The notes under the pieces were generated by a model, which was given only the letters and a program-made list of their open reading frames with translations, was not told where the DNA came from and did not search any database. Positions 9,033 through 23,840 of a DNA stretch of 64,000 bases are shown one piece after another. This stretch comes from Spirodela intermedia (Eukaryota > Streptophyta > Magnoliopsida > Alismatales > Araceae), in the NCBI GenBank assembly GCA_902729315.2, contig LR746274.1, positions 6,755,037 to 6,819,036 of the forward strand, in the 5' to 3' direction. The translations under genes were made by a program, and so were the position numbers. Numbering within the stretch: the stretch's first letter is position 1; the number at the start of each line of letters is the position of its first letter.

Positions 9033-12000
9033 TCATTTCTTCAGTGCAATTATGGCAACATTCCTCGGCGACAGCAAGGGGTCAAAGAGGGGGACCATCT
9101 TCACTTCCACTCCATCGCCTTGCTCTTGGAGGAACAGCAGCCGATCAAGAAGAAGGTAAGTCTCCACCAGAGGCCCCAGGGCCGCATGCAAGGCCCAGTA
9201 AGGACCTATGAGATCCTGCATTATAAGATGCATCAACACAACTCTCATCAATTGATCAGAGTTTTATTCAATTGAAAAGGAAGAATCAACAAGGTAAAAC
9301 TTTCAAAACCCCAGATCGAATCCTGACCATCAAATATAAGATCGGTCGGACCACACATCAAGATCAGCATTAGTTGGGTATTTGATATCACAACTATCTG
9401 AAGGGATTTGATCATTCAAGGTGCCCGAGCCTTTGTTTCTGAGCTTTTCCTCAGGGCTCCCAGGGGCCCATCTGACAGTACAGCAGGCATTGAATAAATT
9501 TGGGCACATTATAATGTGCATAGAACGTATCATGCCCCTATTATTAAAATCATGAAATATAATTAAAAAGGATTATGGGAATGAGGCCAATAAAATTCTT
9601 GAGTCTTATACTACAATGGACAAGAAAATAGTATTGGAGGAATTTTGGAGAAAATGATGCAGAAAATATTCGAAAAAATCACTACAAAGGCAGAAGAGAT
9701 GCTAAAACAAGTCTGGTGTAAAATCCTGCTGAAAGGGTATTAGAGAAAAGAATAAAAAAGGGGAACGGGAGATCCAAAGGCAATACAATGAAAGGTTGAA
9801 CATCCTTCCATATTCCCAGGAGGTCAATATGATCTGTGTTTCCGATACCAAGGCGAGATAGACCAGCTCTGCTGAACTCTTCAAATAGACAAAATTTGCT
9901 GGAACTTCCACAAACATCCTTGATGCCTGAGGTTGTACATGAGCAATCTGCAACTTTAACCCAGAAAAAAAAAAAAAAATCATAAATTTATGACAAAAAC
10001 AGGGCACCAAAAATATAAAGTTGCCAAATATGTTAAGATATTACTAATACAAGCACTACCTAAAAATCTAACTCCATGCTTAACGGAGAAGTCCACTGAA
10101 ATCTCACTAATTCAATTCTTAATCCAGCACAATTTAAAAATCATACTAATTCAATGCTTAATGCAGCAGAAACGTTATTAGTTGAATGCTTAAACAGGGC
10201 TAATACCTCCTACTACTGAACCTCTGTCATGGCCATTGGCAGCCTCAGCTTCAGCACACTCCAAAGTCAATAAATGTGGCTCTTTGACACATTGGCCCTT
10301 GGCAGAAAATTCAATACTACGTTCTCCTCCATCCAATTGTGAATTCAAAACTCTCCGTAACTGTCTACGTCTCAAAGCTTTCCCTTGCCGTCCAATAGCA
10401 GGGGTCAATGCCAGTGTGGAAGGATAATATTTATCAAGGATCTACAGGAAAATAAAAGTTATTTAGATAAAGGAAGACCCTGCTCTTGAAATAAACATAG
10501 AAAAAGGGCTCGAGAGTTTTTTTTAGAATAAAGCCTAAAATCTTCAAGGTGAAAATGAACTCTTATAATCAGAGAAGAGATTAACTCACCAACTGAAAGG
10601 CAGCACGGAAGGCATGCAACTCGAAGTTCTGGATAGCAGCTTCTTTAGTAAAACTTCTCCACCTCTCTTCACTCTAATAAGGAAAAGTGAATTAACCGCT
10701 ATTTCTTCTGTAGTAAAAACCTTCAAGATCTAAATGGTCTTGTGGGGATGAGAATGTGAAACGGGACTTCACACATTCTACATTTGTTAACTTTTATAAA
10801 CTAGGAATGTCAATTATTGGCCATTATGTTCACTATTTTCATGCACTTGTTACGCTCATCTTTAAGATGTTCACAAGTATCTTCCTCAATATCGAAGGCT
10901 TCAACAAAAAGGTCACAAACACGTGCTAAGTCAAAATTTATCATTCATTTCACTTCATGTTTTTGTTGTCATGTCCCCTATCTAAAGTGCAAACAAATGA
11001 GATGAATTCAATACAATCATTAAGAATAATTAATACAATTTAAAAGTAGTGTTTGATCAAACATAATGGTCATTGTTGACCTTCATTGTAGATTATTTCT
11101 CAGCACAAGAATTTTCAATACATTGTGCATATTCATAACAAAGGCATGATGACTCATGCCGGATTACATATTGAAAAGGGCTAGTTTTAAATGGAGGTAG
11201 TTAAGATGAGCATGTATTAACAACTACAGATTGGCCTTGTACGACCTTAATCCAGATGGGACCGTATTGAAAATATTGGCTGATCCAAGGAAGAAAGCCA
11301 TATGAAATGGCGTTACATTTATTTTTTCCCATAGGTATACCCAGATCAAATTGTGCATCTAAGATAGAAACAACCATGGAGAAGAAGAAACAACCATGCG
11401 CTTTTCATGTGAAACCCATTCCACTTAAAATCAATGATTAGGGGAATTTTGCACATTCACACATGGTGCACGGAGTTTTGCTGATCTGATTTTTGAGAAG
11501 AGGGGAGGGAATTCTAACCTGATTCTGATCACTCAACGCCCAGAATTGTACATACAATGTGCAAACGAAGTAAAGCTGCCAACTAATCTCAAATGACTAA
11601 CCAGAGAGGGTTAAGGGCCTGAACTGAAAAAAAAATCACTGTTCCAGATACGATCTGATTCCAGAGACCGTGCATTAGCATCAGCAGTTGATTTCAAGAC
11701 AGTTCCATATTAGATTCTTTCAGGGGAAAATTCCACGTATAGCTATTCCTTTGCTGTTCTACATCTAATACATTCAAATCTAAGTTAAAACCCCTTGCCT
11801 TTGAAACAAGAATAATAGATTGATAATCATGTGTTCATCAGAACTGGTTACCTGACAACCAAGATCACGTGCACTTCTTCCAAGAGCCAAGCCCAACAAT
11901 TTACCTCCTTTGCTCATAGGAAAACTACACGAGTCTGACTTTGCAAAGTGTTCATCAGATAATAAATTATAGCAGCAACTAATGCAAACAATGGCTTTCA

Positions 12001-14936
12001 CTTGTTCACATTCTATGAAAGTCCTGAATTCATAACACAAGCCATGCATTAAGAAATACAAATTTCGTTATTGGTGGAATACATGAGAAAAATGGTTTTT
12101 CTAAACAAACGGGAGCGGATTGGAACAAACAAAGGAGAAATAAACCAGCTCACAACATTAGCTTAACACAAACGAAATGATATAGGTTGTCAAGAAGATC
12201 TTAACCTCAACATATTCACTGAAAGGTCACCGCAAGCATGAAGACCTGCAAGAACCAATGGTGATCCAGCACGCTCATTGTCACATGATGACGATTCAAT
12301 CATACTTTCTAAAACAGCTGTCAGTGTGTTGCTCGAAAAAATTTGGCAAGTGATTGTCGTAGGTCCATGCAGAAGTTTAGTCCCATTTCTGAAATTATAA
12401 ACAAAGAAAGGTCATGACAGGTGGATGGAATCCAAAATATACTTAAAACTTGAAAATTATTGTCCATACTGAGATTTTCGCGATTTCACTGTGAAATGCT
12501 TCTTAATTCGCTCTGCCCTCAAACTAGTCACAGATGCATGGTGGGGAGAAGCATCAAGAGCAATTACTGAAAGGTGGTACAGGAAGCTTAGCACTTGAGC
12601 AAGGTAGCCCTGAGAAAATCATTTGGATGAAGTGAGATGCCATAGCAATTGCAAAGTGGAAGTATAACTGCCATCAAGATCCATCTGCATACATACACAG
12701 GTAGACATAAATATTCTTCTAACCATATGCACATGTATAGAGGAAACTATGTGAATACGAGTAGACGAGGAACTTTATATGGATATGGGGGGAAACGAAT
12801 AAGAGTCATGGAGAAGAGACCTGAATAAATGGGCTTACAGTACACTAAGAAGGAAAATCAGATGAATAAATGTATACAGCGTCTGCCCTTTACTCAAGAG
12901 ACAATAATGAAACTCTGTAGTAGTTGGATCAACACACATGCCTATACTGAAGACACCTTTAAGATTGTCACAGTTATGATGTACATTAAGATCACTTGAG
13001 CAACAAATTTTCCAATAGATTGGTGACGTGTACAGGCAAGATATGATGCTTTTCCTGAAAATCTGTCTCTATGCATAGAGATACAGCATGTCCAAGATTC
13101 CATATTCACCCTTCATTCGCACATCATGATAACTGTAGTAAATCCGAAACATTAACTTGCAATATCCCTTTCCTTATCAATGTTGCACCACATCTAACAG
13201 TTGCATATTCATTCATTATGAGGGCTTCCATACATAACAATTTGAGATCAATATATCAAAGTAGTCATATAGAACGAAAATTACCATACCTGACCAGCGC
13301 CAACATCAATTACAGTAGCGGCTCCAACAAAACTCGCAACTACACTGACGACTGCAGAGAGTATTTCTACCTGCTTCATTATGTTCAAAGATCAAAAACA
13401 GGCCAAAAGGAGAAAATAATGGAATATCCTGGGCTTCTCTTGCCAGACCTCATGTTTTTTCTTCTGATTCATGCCTTGAGAGAGAACACTTCCGAGTTGT
13501 GCCACTTGGAAATCGTCAAATATCTGTAAGGGAAATGAAGAAACATAGTCATATGGTAGTCTTGTTTCCTGAAGGGACGGAAGTATACAAAATCCCATTC
13601 ATATCTCTCTCCACCTTCCCAATATTCCCAACATTAGCATCTAGGCCATCCATCACCTCGGTGATACTTTACACTGGATATAACGAATTCAATGGAGAAC
13701 AACAGCTATCCATACTTTTAATACTGTGTTTGATGACTTTGGGTCTCGAGGAAGAACCATTGACTTCAAGGTTTTAACAAACCCTTTAAGTGTGGCAGGC
13801 CAATGTTCCTACAAAATATTTAGCCACAAGGTAAGTATGCCACTATTATTCAGAAAATACGTGAAGGAAAAATTAAAAAAACAGTAGAAATTATCTTTTG
13901 TGTTTTTGATAGACCAGAAACAGCATTCAACATTAATCTCGTCCAGATGCGCAGCTCTTAAAGAAGTACAGCATCAAAGAGTCAATGTTCTGAGAGCACT
14001 CGTGTGAGCATGGTAGAACACCCCAGTGCCCAGAAAGACCACCTGGCTTTCAAGCCATCAACCTCATTTTGAGCATCAATTTTCTATATCTGTGTTTTTT
14101 TTATTTTTTTAATGTGATTAATGCTTACTTCGACAAGAGGATATCTTATCTGCTTCAAACCTTAGAACGTGAGCATATATGCATCATATAAGATAGAATC
14201 TTACACAGGAACCATTAACCATGATAACAAGAGGATGTCATTGGCTCAAGAATAAACTCCCAACTACGTACAAATGAAATAATCACCAACACTATAAATA
14301 AAAAAGGGACCAATGATAAATGGGGGGTTGGGTAGCCCAACGGAAAAGGATCAAGTATTGAAGTGTTGGGAATACGTGTTAGCTCTTTAAAACATGGGGA
14401 ATCAACCGTTGAGAAAGTCTTTGTGGACTTCAATAAGCAGATTCATAAGCATGTCCCAGTTTATGCAATTTTAACCTTTGCAATAATTTTTCACGCTATA
14501 AAAATTTAAATACCTGTTATCCTGTATAAAACTTTATATGAAACTTTCAACAAGATTCACGGAAAAGAAAACCCCAAGGAGCAAAAGAGGAGACCCACCC
14601 GAACCAACCCACAGGGGATACCGACGAAATCCTGCACGGGCCCCTTCCGCAGGCATTCCATCCACTCCCCGTCTACCGTTTCCCACAACCTGTCCTGCAA
14701 ACCACAGTGAGAGGTTAAAAAAATAGACCACAATCCACCGGGGAGTTTTTCCGCGGAAGGATACGGAAGTGATCTTAAACAGTGGAGATGTGATGCAGAA
14801 AGGCAACCTTGAAGAAATTGGTAACGTGGGCATCGAGGAGGAGCCTGAAGCTGCGGAGTACGTCAGCGATAGCGGTCATCCACTCCATAGTCTTATCAGC
14901 AGACTCGCAGGAGTAGCTGCGGCCCCCGGCGGCCAT
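9033..14936 (-). CDS. METTL25: METTL25/RRNAD1-type SAM-dependent methyltransferase-like protein
   Basis: Twelve exons on the minus strand: 14936-14808, 14694-14599, 13808-13716, 13523-13449, 13370-13290, 12609-12470, 12388-12206, 12023-11852, 10673-10590, 10441-10207, 9947-9787 and 9215-9033. They sum to 1632 bases, a clean frame of 543 residues plus stop. The start MAAGGRS is the first ATG ahead of the conserved RLLLDAHVTNFF. Residues 152-161 carry the SAM-binding glycine motif (IDVGAGQGYL). HACGDLS is at 255-261 and SCCYNLL follows at 281-287; both are hallmarks of the METTL25 family. IGRQGKALRRRQ follows, then LSRLG, GPYWALHAALGP and a C-terminal LSPRNVAIIAL. The substrate of plant members is not established to my knowledge. 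All segments expected from plant homologues are present, so the gene looks intact. It converges on DCAF13. Confidence 0.93.
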
Positions 14937-17900
14937 GGCTCCCGAGAGCCAAGGATGATAATCGGAACTAACGGTCTCTGAGGACGACAGGCCGGGGTGG
15001 TGTGGGGAGGGAAATGAAGACCGAAAGAAAACCGTCTGAAATTTTCACGTCGGGCACAATAAGTGTATTTAAAAAAAAATCAAATACGATAATACTTTTA
15101 CTGGATAATTATGAAATAAGTGTGTTCTATTTAAATTTCCTAAGAAGAACTTCTTTCGTTCGCATTCCTTTTCTAGAAATAGATAAAAAGAAATCTTTTC
15201 AATACGAAAACGATTTATGCCAATTAGAATAGAGAAATAATAAGTGTGTAGTCAGGTTGGGCATGCACAACGAGGCCCAAGCCCACCCATCTTTTCAGGG
15301 TTTTTATTTTTTGACCTGATTTAGCCTATTCATTCTCTTAACATGATACTATTGACGTCGTTGAAGAGTTCAAAACCTTTTAATCAAGAGCATCCATGCA
15401 CCTAATCACCAATATCAAGGAACATCATTTCTTGAATGTTATTCTATGGAGTTTTCTAGTTCAAGGTTATTTTCTCAAGCATTGTCATCTTATTTCCTTT
15501 AATACCATAGGATAACAAGTGACACCATTTCTTGAATGTTATTCTATGGAGTTTTCTAGTTCAAGGTTATTTCCTCGAGCATTGTCATCTTATTTCCTTT
15601 AATACCATAGGCTAGCAACTTGTATCACACACTAGTCTCTAATGCCCTCATGCCCACATTATTTCCAATTATTCTCTTGGAGAGGATTTTGATAAATTTC
15701 AAATGTAAGATGACCTTTTAGGATGGGTGTAGAAGGTGTGCTCTCTCAAGTATTCAAAAGGTGGCTTTCTTCTTATCATTATTAATTTTTATTGTCCAAA
15801 TCTTACTTGCCTCTACAATGCTTTAGACCGTTTTTCATTTTTCCCAGTTTATATTCTAATGAGCACCAATGGAATCAAGATGTGTGGAGAGAATCCTAAT
15901 TACTAAATTTAATCAAGAAGTTTTAGATCAAGGAAAGTAAAGTGGTAACATTGTGTAGGTTTATTGATTATCTTGGTAAATTAGAACTGAACCAATCATC
16001 GATGTAGTGGGGATAAATTTCACACTGCACTAGCACTTGTGCTTGATGGCACCTCGAGTTGTTTGGCATGGTCAAGCCATTAAGCCAATGAATAGTTGAT
16101 TTCTTGGAAGCAATTTAGCTAATAGCACCAAAAGCTATCTAAGTCTCTTAATATTCAGGGCAATCTTCATTGATGTATGCAAGATGGAAACATACAATTG
16201 ATTTATCAGCTCACATAATAGGGAGATCTAAACCCCAAATATTATAATAAATAGAAATAGAAATCTGTTTTTAAAAAGATCACAAGTAAGTCTATACACC
16301 CATCTAAACTACATTAACTTTCATTTGGCCTTTCAATCAATGCCTGCAATGAAACTTCATTAAATATTCAAACTTTGACTTGCCATTTATTGTATTTATA
16401 TATTTAATTGACTTTAAAATCTGTATGTTCTTGCCTACATATGATAGAAATTTAGGTTCAAATATTCTCCAATTAAATATTCTACTCACATTCATCAAAT
16501 TGGTTCCATGATTGATAGATTAGAATGAACATTCCAACTAATGTGATGCTCATAGTGAATCAAATTTTCTAAAGTTCAATTAAACGTTATAAAAGAGCTT
16601 GTAGTTATATTCAACAAATTGTTATAATGACTAACATGGTTAATTTTGATTAATAAAAAGAATTATGAATTTGATATTAGAATCAATAGTGATTGGACAT
16701 TTTAAGTGAATTCAACAAATTGCTATGATGATTAAAACACAATCCATGGTTACTAAAGAAATTTTTAATTAAATATGAACACAATCTACATTTTAATTGA
16801 ATTCATATAACTAGTAAGATGATTAAAACATTCAACCTATGATCCATAAAACATTCTAAATTGAATACTATAATCAATATTAAAATTGATGTGATGTGCA
16901 CAATTACACTATCCATTCTAAATTCTGATGATGTGACTTTGGTTCCAAACACAAATTGTTACATCATTACATAGTGTGTCTATATTATCATGTGAATTAA
17001 ATATCTTGCCATATGTGCTCAAGCTACGTAAAGGGAAACAATTTTGTGGCTCAAGTTTTAGATTATAAATTTTATATGATAAAATTATCATATATTGATA
17101 TGAGTAAGACAAAATTATTTTAGATGTTGCTCCACTACTTCTCTTGTGATATAAATATTTATGCCAAGATTTTGCAACTTATTAATGCAGTACTCATTTT
17201 TATTTTGCAACATAATCTTATATATTAAGTTATTATGAAGTTCTACAATGTAAGTCTCATGTCTTGAAGTATTACAGTTGATCTATTGAATTATTTACAT
17301 ACTATTCCTGTGTTCGATTCTTGGGTCTCATGTTTGGGATTTTCATATACAATATCATTTCACAAAATTCTTATGTACTGAAACACTAGGCTCGATGTGC
17401 TCAACAACAAATTTCCATATATCAAAACGTGAGGGTTCATATACTGCACTATTATTTAACAAAGTTCTAATGTATTGAAATATGAAACTTCATTCGCTGC
17501 ACTATTCCACAACATCAACTTCATATAATAAAACATAAGACGTAATTTGCTATTTGCATACCGTCCAAACTATTTTTTATCAAATCCCAAAATTCAAATG
17601 TAAGTTTTTCTATAAGTTAGTAGCTCGTTATGCAATAAGTACTGTGACAATCAAATTAACATGAAAAGGCCATGTCATTATAAGGTTTTTTTAACTTCAG
17701 AAATTATTCTAGCTTCTAAGACTCAACACAATACAACTGACTCTAAGTTGCATGTTGGCTGAATCTTTGCAAACAACTAATTTATTAGCAATACATTGTT
17801 ACTCTATCTCCAAAATGATAAAAATAACCAACAAAGTGCAATACATCAATTGAATGTTTTTCTCTAAGAGAATAAGGAATGGGTTCCTAGTTATGGCGAA

Positions 17901-18507
17901 AACTTTATTCTGGGTCATCACTCATGAAGCCTAAGCTCCTTTCAAACAAAGTTCATCCACAAGGATGGGAATGAAAAATACATTCCTTGTTTTTAGTGAT
18001 TACAGCAATAAGTCAATCTTCTCATTACGTGCATGTCATTATTTGACGATTACACTCACTATTACGTGCATTCATGTGATGATTTATTTCAACATTATAT
18101 GTCATTTAATGTTGATCTCCATGTATGATGAATATCCAACATCAGGTAATAACGGTCCTTATTGGTTGGCGAGCCTAAAAGCATTGACTTGACCTAAGAA
18201 CTTAACACCAGAGATGAATATTGGTCTATTCAGTCAGGGCCAGTAACTGTCTCGGCAGCTATTATGCCGTTAATGTCTCTCATTCTCTTTCTAAAATTAG
18301 TTTCGTTTGCCATTTGTACAGAATGTGTTCTCTCGAAGCATCGGAATGCATTCTGCCTCGGCATCCAAACTATTCGAGCAGAGAATGCATTCTACATTGC
18401 CGCCTTTAGTCTCTCCCCCCACGGTAATAGATAAAAGTTTGGGAGAGAGCGCGTCGAAGAAGTCTCATCTCTGCGATTCGAAACCCGTCAGCGGCCTTCC
18501 GTCGAAC
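14937..18507. other. Spacer between divergent METTL25 and RECA1
   Basis: The first few hundred bases should hold the METTL25 leader and promoter, and the GC-richer 18.3-18.5 kb part the RECA1 leader. Between them is AT-rich DNA without recognisable exons. One tandem duplication is present (15426-15611). An open frame at 15002-15232 has no family signature and is probably chance. Confidence 0.6.
15426..15611. repeat. Two-copy tandem duplication, 100-bp period
   Basis: The 86-base block starting CATTTCTTGAATGTTATTCT at 15426 recurs at 15526 with only about two substitutions visible. The near identity implies a recent duplication in otherwise decayed DNA. Confidence 0.95.
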
Positions 18508-21500
18508 ATGGAGAGTGCCCTCCACCCGGGGACCCGCCTGCTCCATTCCCAAGCTCCGACGATCCCCATCATCCCCTCTTCCTCCTCCCACTTTCTTCAG
18601 GTCTTCCCTAGGAAGCCCGGTAGGGCCTGGTGCGAGCTGAAAGCAAGGGGCGGCGGCAACGGCGCCCTCTCCGGCGACACTGATCCCCGCGCTCTCGACA
18701 GGGTGAGTAATCCGCGGCCCCCTCCATCGTCGCTCCTCTCTCGTCACTGCTGGCTTCTGCAGACGTCCCACGGGGAGCTCGAAGCCCGCAAAAATTGTGT
18801 AGTAGCTGCTGTCGGGGTAGAAGAGCTGCGGTAAACTTTGTAAATTCTGCAAGTCTGAGGAAAGAACCGTTGGATTGGCGGGCTTTGCTACTTTCATTCT
18901 TTGAGTGATTTAGGATACGTCTGCATGCTTCCGGCCTAAGGTCGTAAGAGAGCTAGTGTAGTGTTGTCTCTGAGGTTGGGGACGATGCGTTTACGTGAAG
19001 TTATTAAATATCGTAATTTTGAGGAAAGATGCCAACGCGGGGTTTATGGGTTTTCTTTCTTTCCGATCCTCGATTGATTTAGAGTACTTCTGTCGACCTT
19101 CCACGAAGAACTCTGAGATAACCAGTGTAGTCGTCTTGTCTCTGCGGGTGGGGAAGATAAATTAACGGAAACTTAGTCAATGCCTTCAGCTTGAGGCTAG
19201 AGCTCAATTGATTCGGTAGGTTGTGTCTTTTTCGTTTCTGGAATGATTTTGAGCACTTGAATCATGAAGTAGCGATGGAGATAGCGATGGAGATAGCGGT
19301 GGAGCTTCGTTGGAATAATAGTCCCAATGCCTCCAACACGATGGATTACTTTTCTTGCGCTCTCTCGCGTCTTTTTTAACTATTGTTTATATACGGTGTG
19401 GGATAGTTGAGCTCCAGTGTTAATGAATGCTTTCTCTGGCCCCTGAAAGATATTAACTTGTGATGCCCATGCAGCAAAAAGCCTTGGAAGCAGCGATGAA
19501 TGACATCAACAACTCTTTCGGCAAGGGGAGTGTCACAAGATTAGGCAGTGCTGGTGGAGCTTCCGTGTACGTCCTCTTCTTACTGTTCCCATTCGTCCTT
19601 CTTTAGAAGATTAATGGTGTCCGTGCTCTCACGCCATGTTTTGTTGCAGCGAGACATTTCCCAGTGGCTGCTTTACGCTGGATTTCGCCTTGGGAGGCGG
19701 CCTCCCCAAAGGAAGAATCGTAGAGGTAGTGCACTCGTTATTCTATTCCTTCTCTACTTCCCTTATTTTGCCAAAGGAGATACGGTAATATTGCTTTCCA
19801 TTCTTTAGAGTGGTTGCCCCAACTTGAAAGAGTTATCTCCAATCGTAAAAGAGAATTTGGAATAGTCTGAGAAATATCCGTGTTCTTGTTTTTCTTCTTT
19901 TTTTCCCCATTGGGAGTATGTAGGATATGGTTTCCTCTGGTTTCCTTCTACAAAAATACAGTGAAATCCTGGCCGGCCTGTTTTGCACACGGTATGCTAT
20001 ATCTGGTGAGCCCACTCGTTTCAACTAGTAGACTCCGTTCTCAGAGCTTTTGGCACTTGTTGCTATATCTCGTTTTGCTGAGCCATTTATCTAGGTCATC
20101 TAAAGGTCCCTCCTCCCCTCCCCCCGGTACGGTTATGATTTTAAATATCAGCATGATTCAGCTTGGTTTTATATTTTTTCTGTTTTTTCCAGCATATTTT
20201 CTTCCCATTAATTGGTACTATATTTTAGACCTTATTACTTGTATGCTCATTGATGACCACCTTTTGGCACTTCACCACTGCTCTGAGAACTGCTACCCAC
20301 CATTGAGATTCAATTGAAATGAACTATTTTTCCTGTAGTTAGAGTAAGATCTGTCCACAGCCCGATTTGAGTCAATGATGGAAATCCCTGAAAAGCTATC
20401 TTCATTTGAGTCAGAAATGTCTCAACATTATACTCCATACTATTTTTTCTTTTGATAGTTCTTTTAAGAGGAATACCTTCAACTTTTAGGTAAAATTAAT
20501 CTTTTTCTTTCAGATATTTGGTCCAGAGAGCAGTGGGAAAACTACACTGGCGCTCCATGCAATTGCAGAAGTACAGGTACCATGCTTTTTTAGATGTAAT
20601 TTGGCACATTATTCTCTTTTACGAAACATTCATTCACCAAAATATTTAGAATTTAGATGTACTCTCGTTATGAAATTGAGAATTTTGATGTTTTCTATTT
20701 TCTGTGCAGAAACTTGGAGGCAATGCAATGCTTGTTGATGCGGAGCACGCATTTGATCCAGCATATTCGAAGGCCTTGGGGGTGGACATAGAGAATCTAA
20801 TCGTTTGCCAACCAGATAATGGGGAGATGGCCTTAGAGAGTAAAATTCTCTTCTAAACTCGTTGGTGCTTAGGGTTGCAGCTTCCAAATAAAGCCTGCAA
20901 ATGTTCAAGATAACATAAACACTGATTATTTTGCCATTCTTCCATAAATTTTCATCAGAATTGTGCTCTTTATGACAAACATGAATATTGTTGATTGGTA
21001 TGGATGATTGGACAACAGTAAATTTTGTTCTCATGTCTCTATTTTTTGTTCCTATTTGTACAAGTTTTAGTTCTCAAACAATCATTTTTGTCATTTACCC
21101 AGTTCTTTGTCTTTTGTAATTTATGCATGCCGAATGTGCGGAATCTATGAGATGTGAATTATTTTTTTCAAATAATCATTTTTCAGATTTTGATTTCCTC
21201 AATGGGCACTTTCATCTATGCAAATCAGTGTTTTGAAGGGAATGTGTTGTCCTTACGATATTAGAGATGCCTTCACAATAGTTTATTGTAATTTATTTAC
21301 AGGTTTGAAGTTTGGTGCGAGATCTTTGACTAATATATTAGAGGGTAGCACAATTTATTTAATTATCAGTCATCTCGAATGCACCAACGTTTACCTTCAG
21401 AACCAAAAAGTATGCATTTTTTCAAGCTTATATTAATTTTTTCGCGCAAAAATTTCGAATTTTTCTGGCTGGTTCGCGGTTCATGCTGAACAGATGTAAA

Positions 21501-23577
21501 TAACAACTAGTACTGGCTGTCTCTGGACTGAAGAATAACGATTTTGTAGTTCATATGTTATTGTTATATCGTCCCATTATTCGATCTATTTATATGCTTC
21601 TACTGAGCTTTATATTATTAATTTTCACCATGCAACCTGCGATCAGCACACATTCATCGATATATGATTCTTGTCAAATTGTTTGATAAAATCGTCGACT
21701 GGTGTATTTCTTGGTTAATCAACCTCTGAAGATCAGCTCCATATTCACATCAAAAAAAATTATTTATGCAAAATAAATAAATTAAGACTGTATTTGCAAT
21801 TTTCTGCTTTTTGATGTCTCAGTTTAATTAATGGCCAGACCTGGCATTGTAACTTTAAATTTATGGGAATCAGGAAAATATTTTCTTTCGTGGATCAACT
21901 GAAATAAATTATTTAACCAGAAAATTTTCTTCTCAGCGGCAGATCGAATGTGTAGATCTGGAGCAGTGGATCTTATTTGCATCGACTCTGTGTCAGCTCT
22001 AACTCCACGAGCTGAAATTGAAGTAAGCTAATTCGTTGACGTTCACTTCGATTAACATGCTCAGATGGGCTTCTTCGTTAATCTTGACAGTTCTTGTAGG
22101 GTGAGATTGGAATGCAGCAGATGGGTCTACAGGCACGTCTTATGAGCCAGGCACTACGAAAGATGTCAGGCAATGCTTCAAAAGCGGGTTGTACTCTCAT
22201 CTTCTTGAATCAAATCAGATATAAGGTACTTAGTCTTTTTGGTACCATCGTTTCTTCGGGATTTTATTACAGCCCAAATGATTTAGGTATTTATTTATTT
22301 ATTTAGGAATTTATGGTTGTTATGATCTAATTTTCTTTCTGTTCCCAAGATTGGTGTGTTTTATGGGAATCCCGAGGTCACCAGTGGAGGGATTGCCTTG
22401 AAGTTCTTTGCATCTCTTCGATTGGAGATACGTCCGGTGGGGAAGATAAAGTCTGTAAGCCCGAATCAGCTCTCACAAATAGAAAGAAAATATACATTTT
22501 TATTTTCATGGCCCATAAGGTATTTTGTTCACCAATCCGAATTTCTTGTTTTCTTTTGAAGGCGAAAGGAGATGAAGACATTGGAATCAGAGCTCGGGTA
22601 AGAGTTCAGAAAAGCAAGGTATGCTGGACTCTACCATACCCAAATAAGCTATTGTATTTCTTCAATATTTTTCATAATGAAGATTTCGTGATGGTGGAGC
22701 TGACCCAGCTATGTGACCACAAGTTTTCGTTTGTTCTCTGAATGTGGAGCGATCTGATTTGTAGTATTTTTCTAAGCATTTAAAACACATTAGACTGTGA
22801 ACAAGTGGGAGCAGGTTGAAAGGATATCAATAAATTCGCTTCAAAACATTTTTTGCATTGAACTTATCGGAGATTTTCTTATAAGAATCTGGTTTTTAGT
22901 AGTATAAGTTTGCTTCTTTTTTTTTCTTTTTTATTTTTTCAAAAAACAAGTGTGTCGGATGATTCTGACCGAGGCCTCTCCAGGTCTCGAGACCCTACAA
23001 ACAAGCAGAGTTTGAGATCATATTTGGGCAAGGAGTAAGCAAGCTGGTAAGTGAGATAATCCATGGTTTGGTTGAATCCCCTCCTCTTTATCCGTTGACT
23101 CTCTTCCCTGACTGGAATCGTTTCCAGGCCTGTGTCTTGGATTGCGCTGAGTCAATGGAGATCGTGGCAAGGAAAGGCTCCTGGTACAGCTACGAAGATC
23201 TAAGGTCGGTGGGATGACCACAATCCTAATTTCTACGCCATTTTATTATCAAATCTAAACAGTTGGAAGAGCTCAGATTAGCTTTTATAAATAAAATACG
23301 ATTTTTAGGGTATGTAACATTAAATTTATTGGATAAGGGTGTAAATATAATAATTTAATTTATTTATTTCATCTTTATTTATTCACGGTGGAGATGGAGC
23401 TGCTGGATTTGATGTAAATAATAAACTCTTCCCACTTCTTCTTGAATAGGCTGGGCCAAGGCAGAGACAAGGCATTGCAGTATCTCAGAGAAAACCCTAA
23501 TATCTGCAGTGACATAGAAAAGGTGTGGAATTTATTTTTCCTTCCCTTTTCTTATGGATTTCTCTAATACCCATTTA

Positions 23578-23627
<50 letters not shown>

Positions 23628-23840
23628 AGGCCAGCAAAAGCTGCCTCACATAGCTCTGGGTGGGAAGAGCAGTGGTGGTGGGCTTCTAATGCTGAACCTG
23701 AGTCTAACTTGTATATCTCTTTGGGGCTTCAACAGGCTGTAAGGTCTATGATGGCCGAGGGAGCTGATGATCGCGTCGGCACGGCGGCGATCGGGCAGCT
23801 GCCAACGGTGGAGGACGAGGTGGCCTCAGATTACACCTGA
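18508..23840 (+). CDS. RECA1: RECA1, chloroplast RecA recombinase
   Basis: A nuclear gene of cyanobacterial descent. The product polymerises on single-stranded DNA and drives homologous recombination and repair in plastids. Thirteen exons: 18508-18702, 19475-19566, 19650-19725, 20514-20576, 20710-20839, 21937-22022, 22100-22225, 22350-22454, 22562-22618, 22984-23046, 23128-23204, 23450-23522 and 23736-23840; 1248 bases, 415 residues plus stop. Residues 1 to about 60 are a Ser/Pro/Arg-rich transit peptide starting MESALHPG. The RecA core starts at [12 protein letters not shown]. Walker A GPESSGKT is at 124-131, Walker B LICID at 198-202, and FLNQIR with the following GNPEVTSGG loop spans about 249-270. 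The C-terminal domain ([15 protein letters not shown]) is complete and the end is short (EDEVASDYT). The core is close to angiosperm RECA1 rather than the mitochondrial paralogues. The ATG at 18508 is chosen because it yields a good transit peptide; an open frame upstream to 18307 could extend it. Confidence 0.96.
23581..23622. repeat. (CT)21 microsatellite in the last RECA1 intron
   Basis: A perfect dinucleotide run, likely length-polymorphic. It lies between exons 12 and 13. Confidence 0.97.

Noticed and set aside
13071-13529. 152-codon open frame on the plus strand
   Set aside because: It lies across two minus-strand METTL25 exons with correct splice sites and conserved residues; the plus-strand frame shows no family signature.
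15002-15232. 76-codon open frame upstream of METTL25
   Set aside because: I considered a plastid DNA insertion because of its Lys/Phe-rich composition, but recognised no plastid gene.
18406-18897. 163-codon minus-strand open frame
   Set aside because: It is the antisense of RECA1 exon 1, which is GC-rich and therefore open on both strands.
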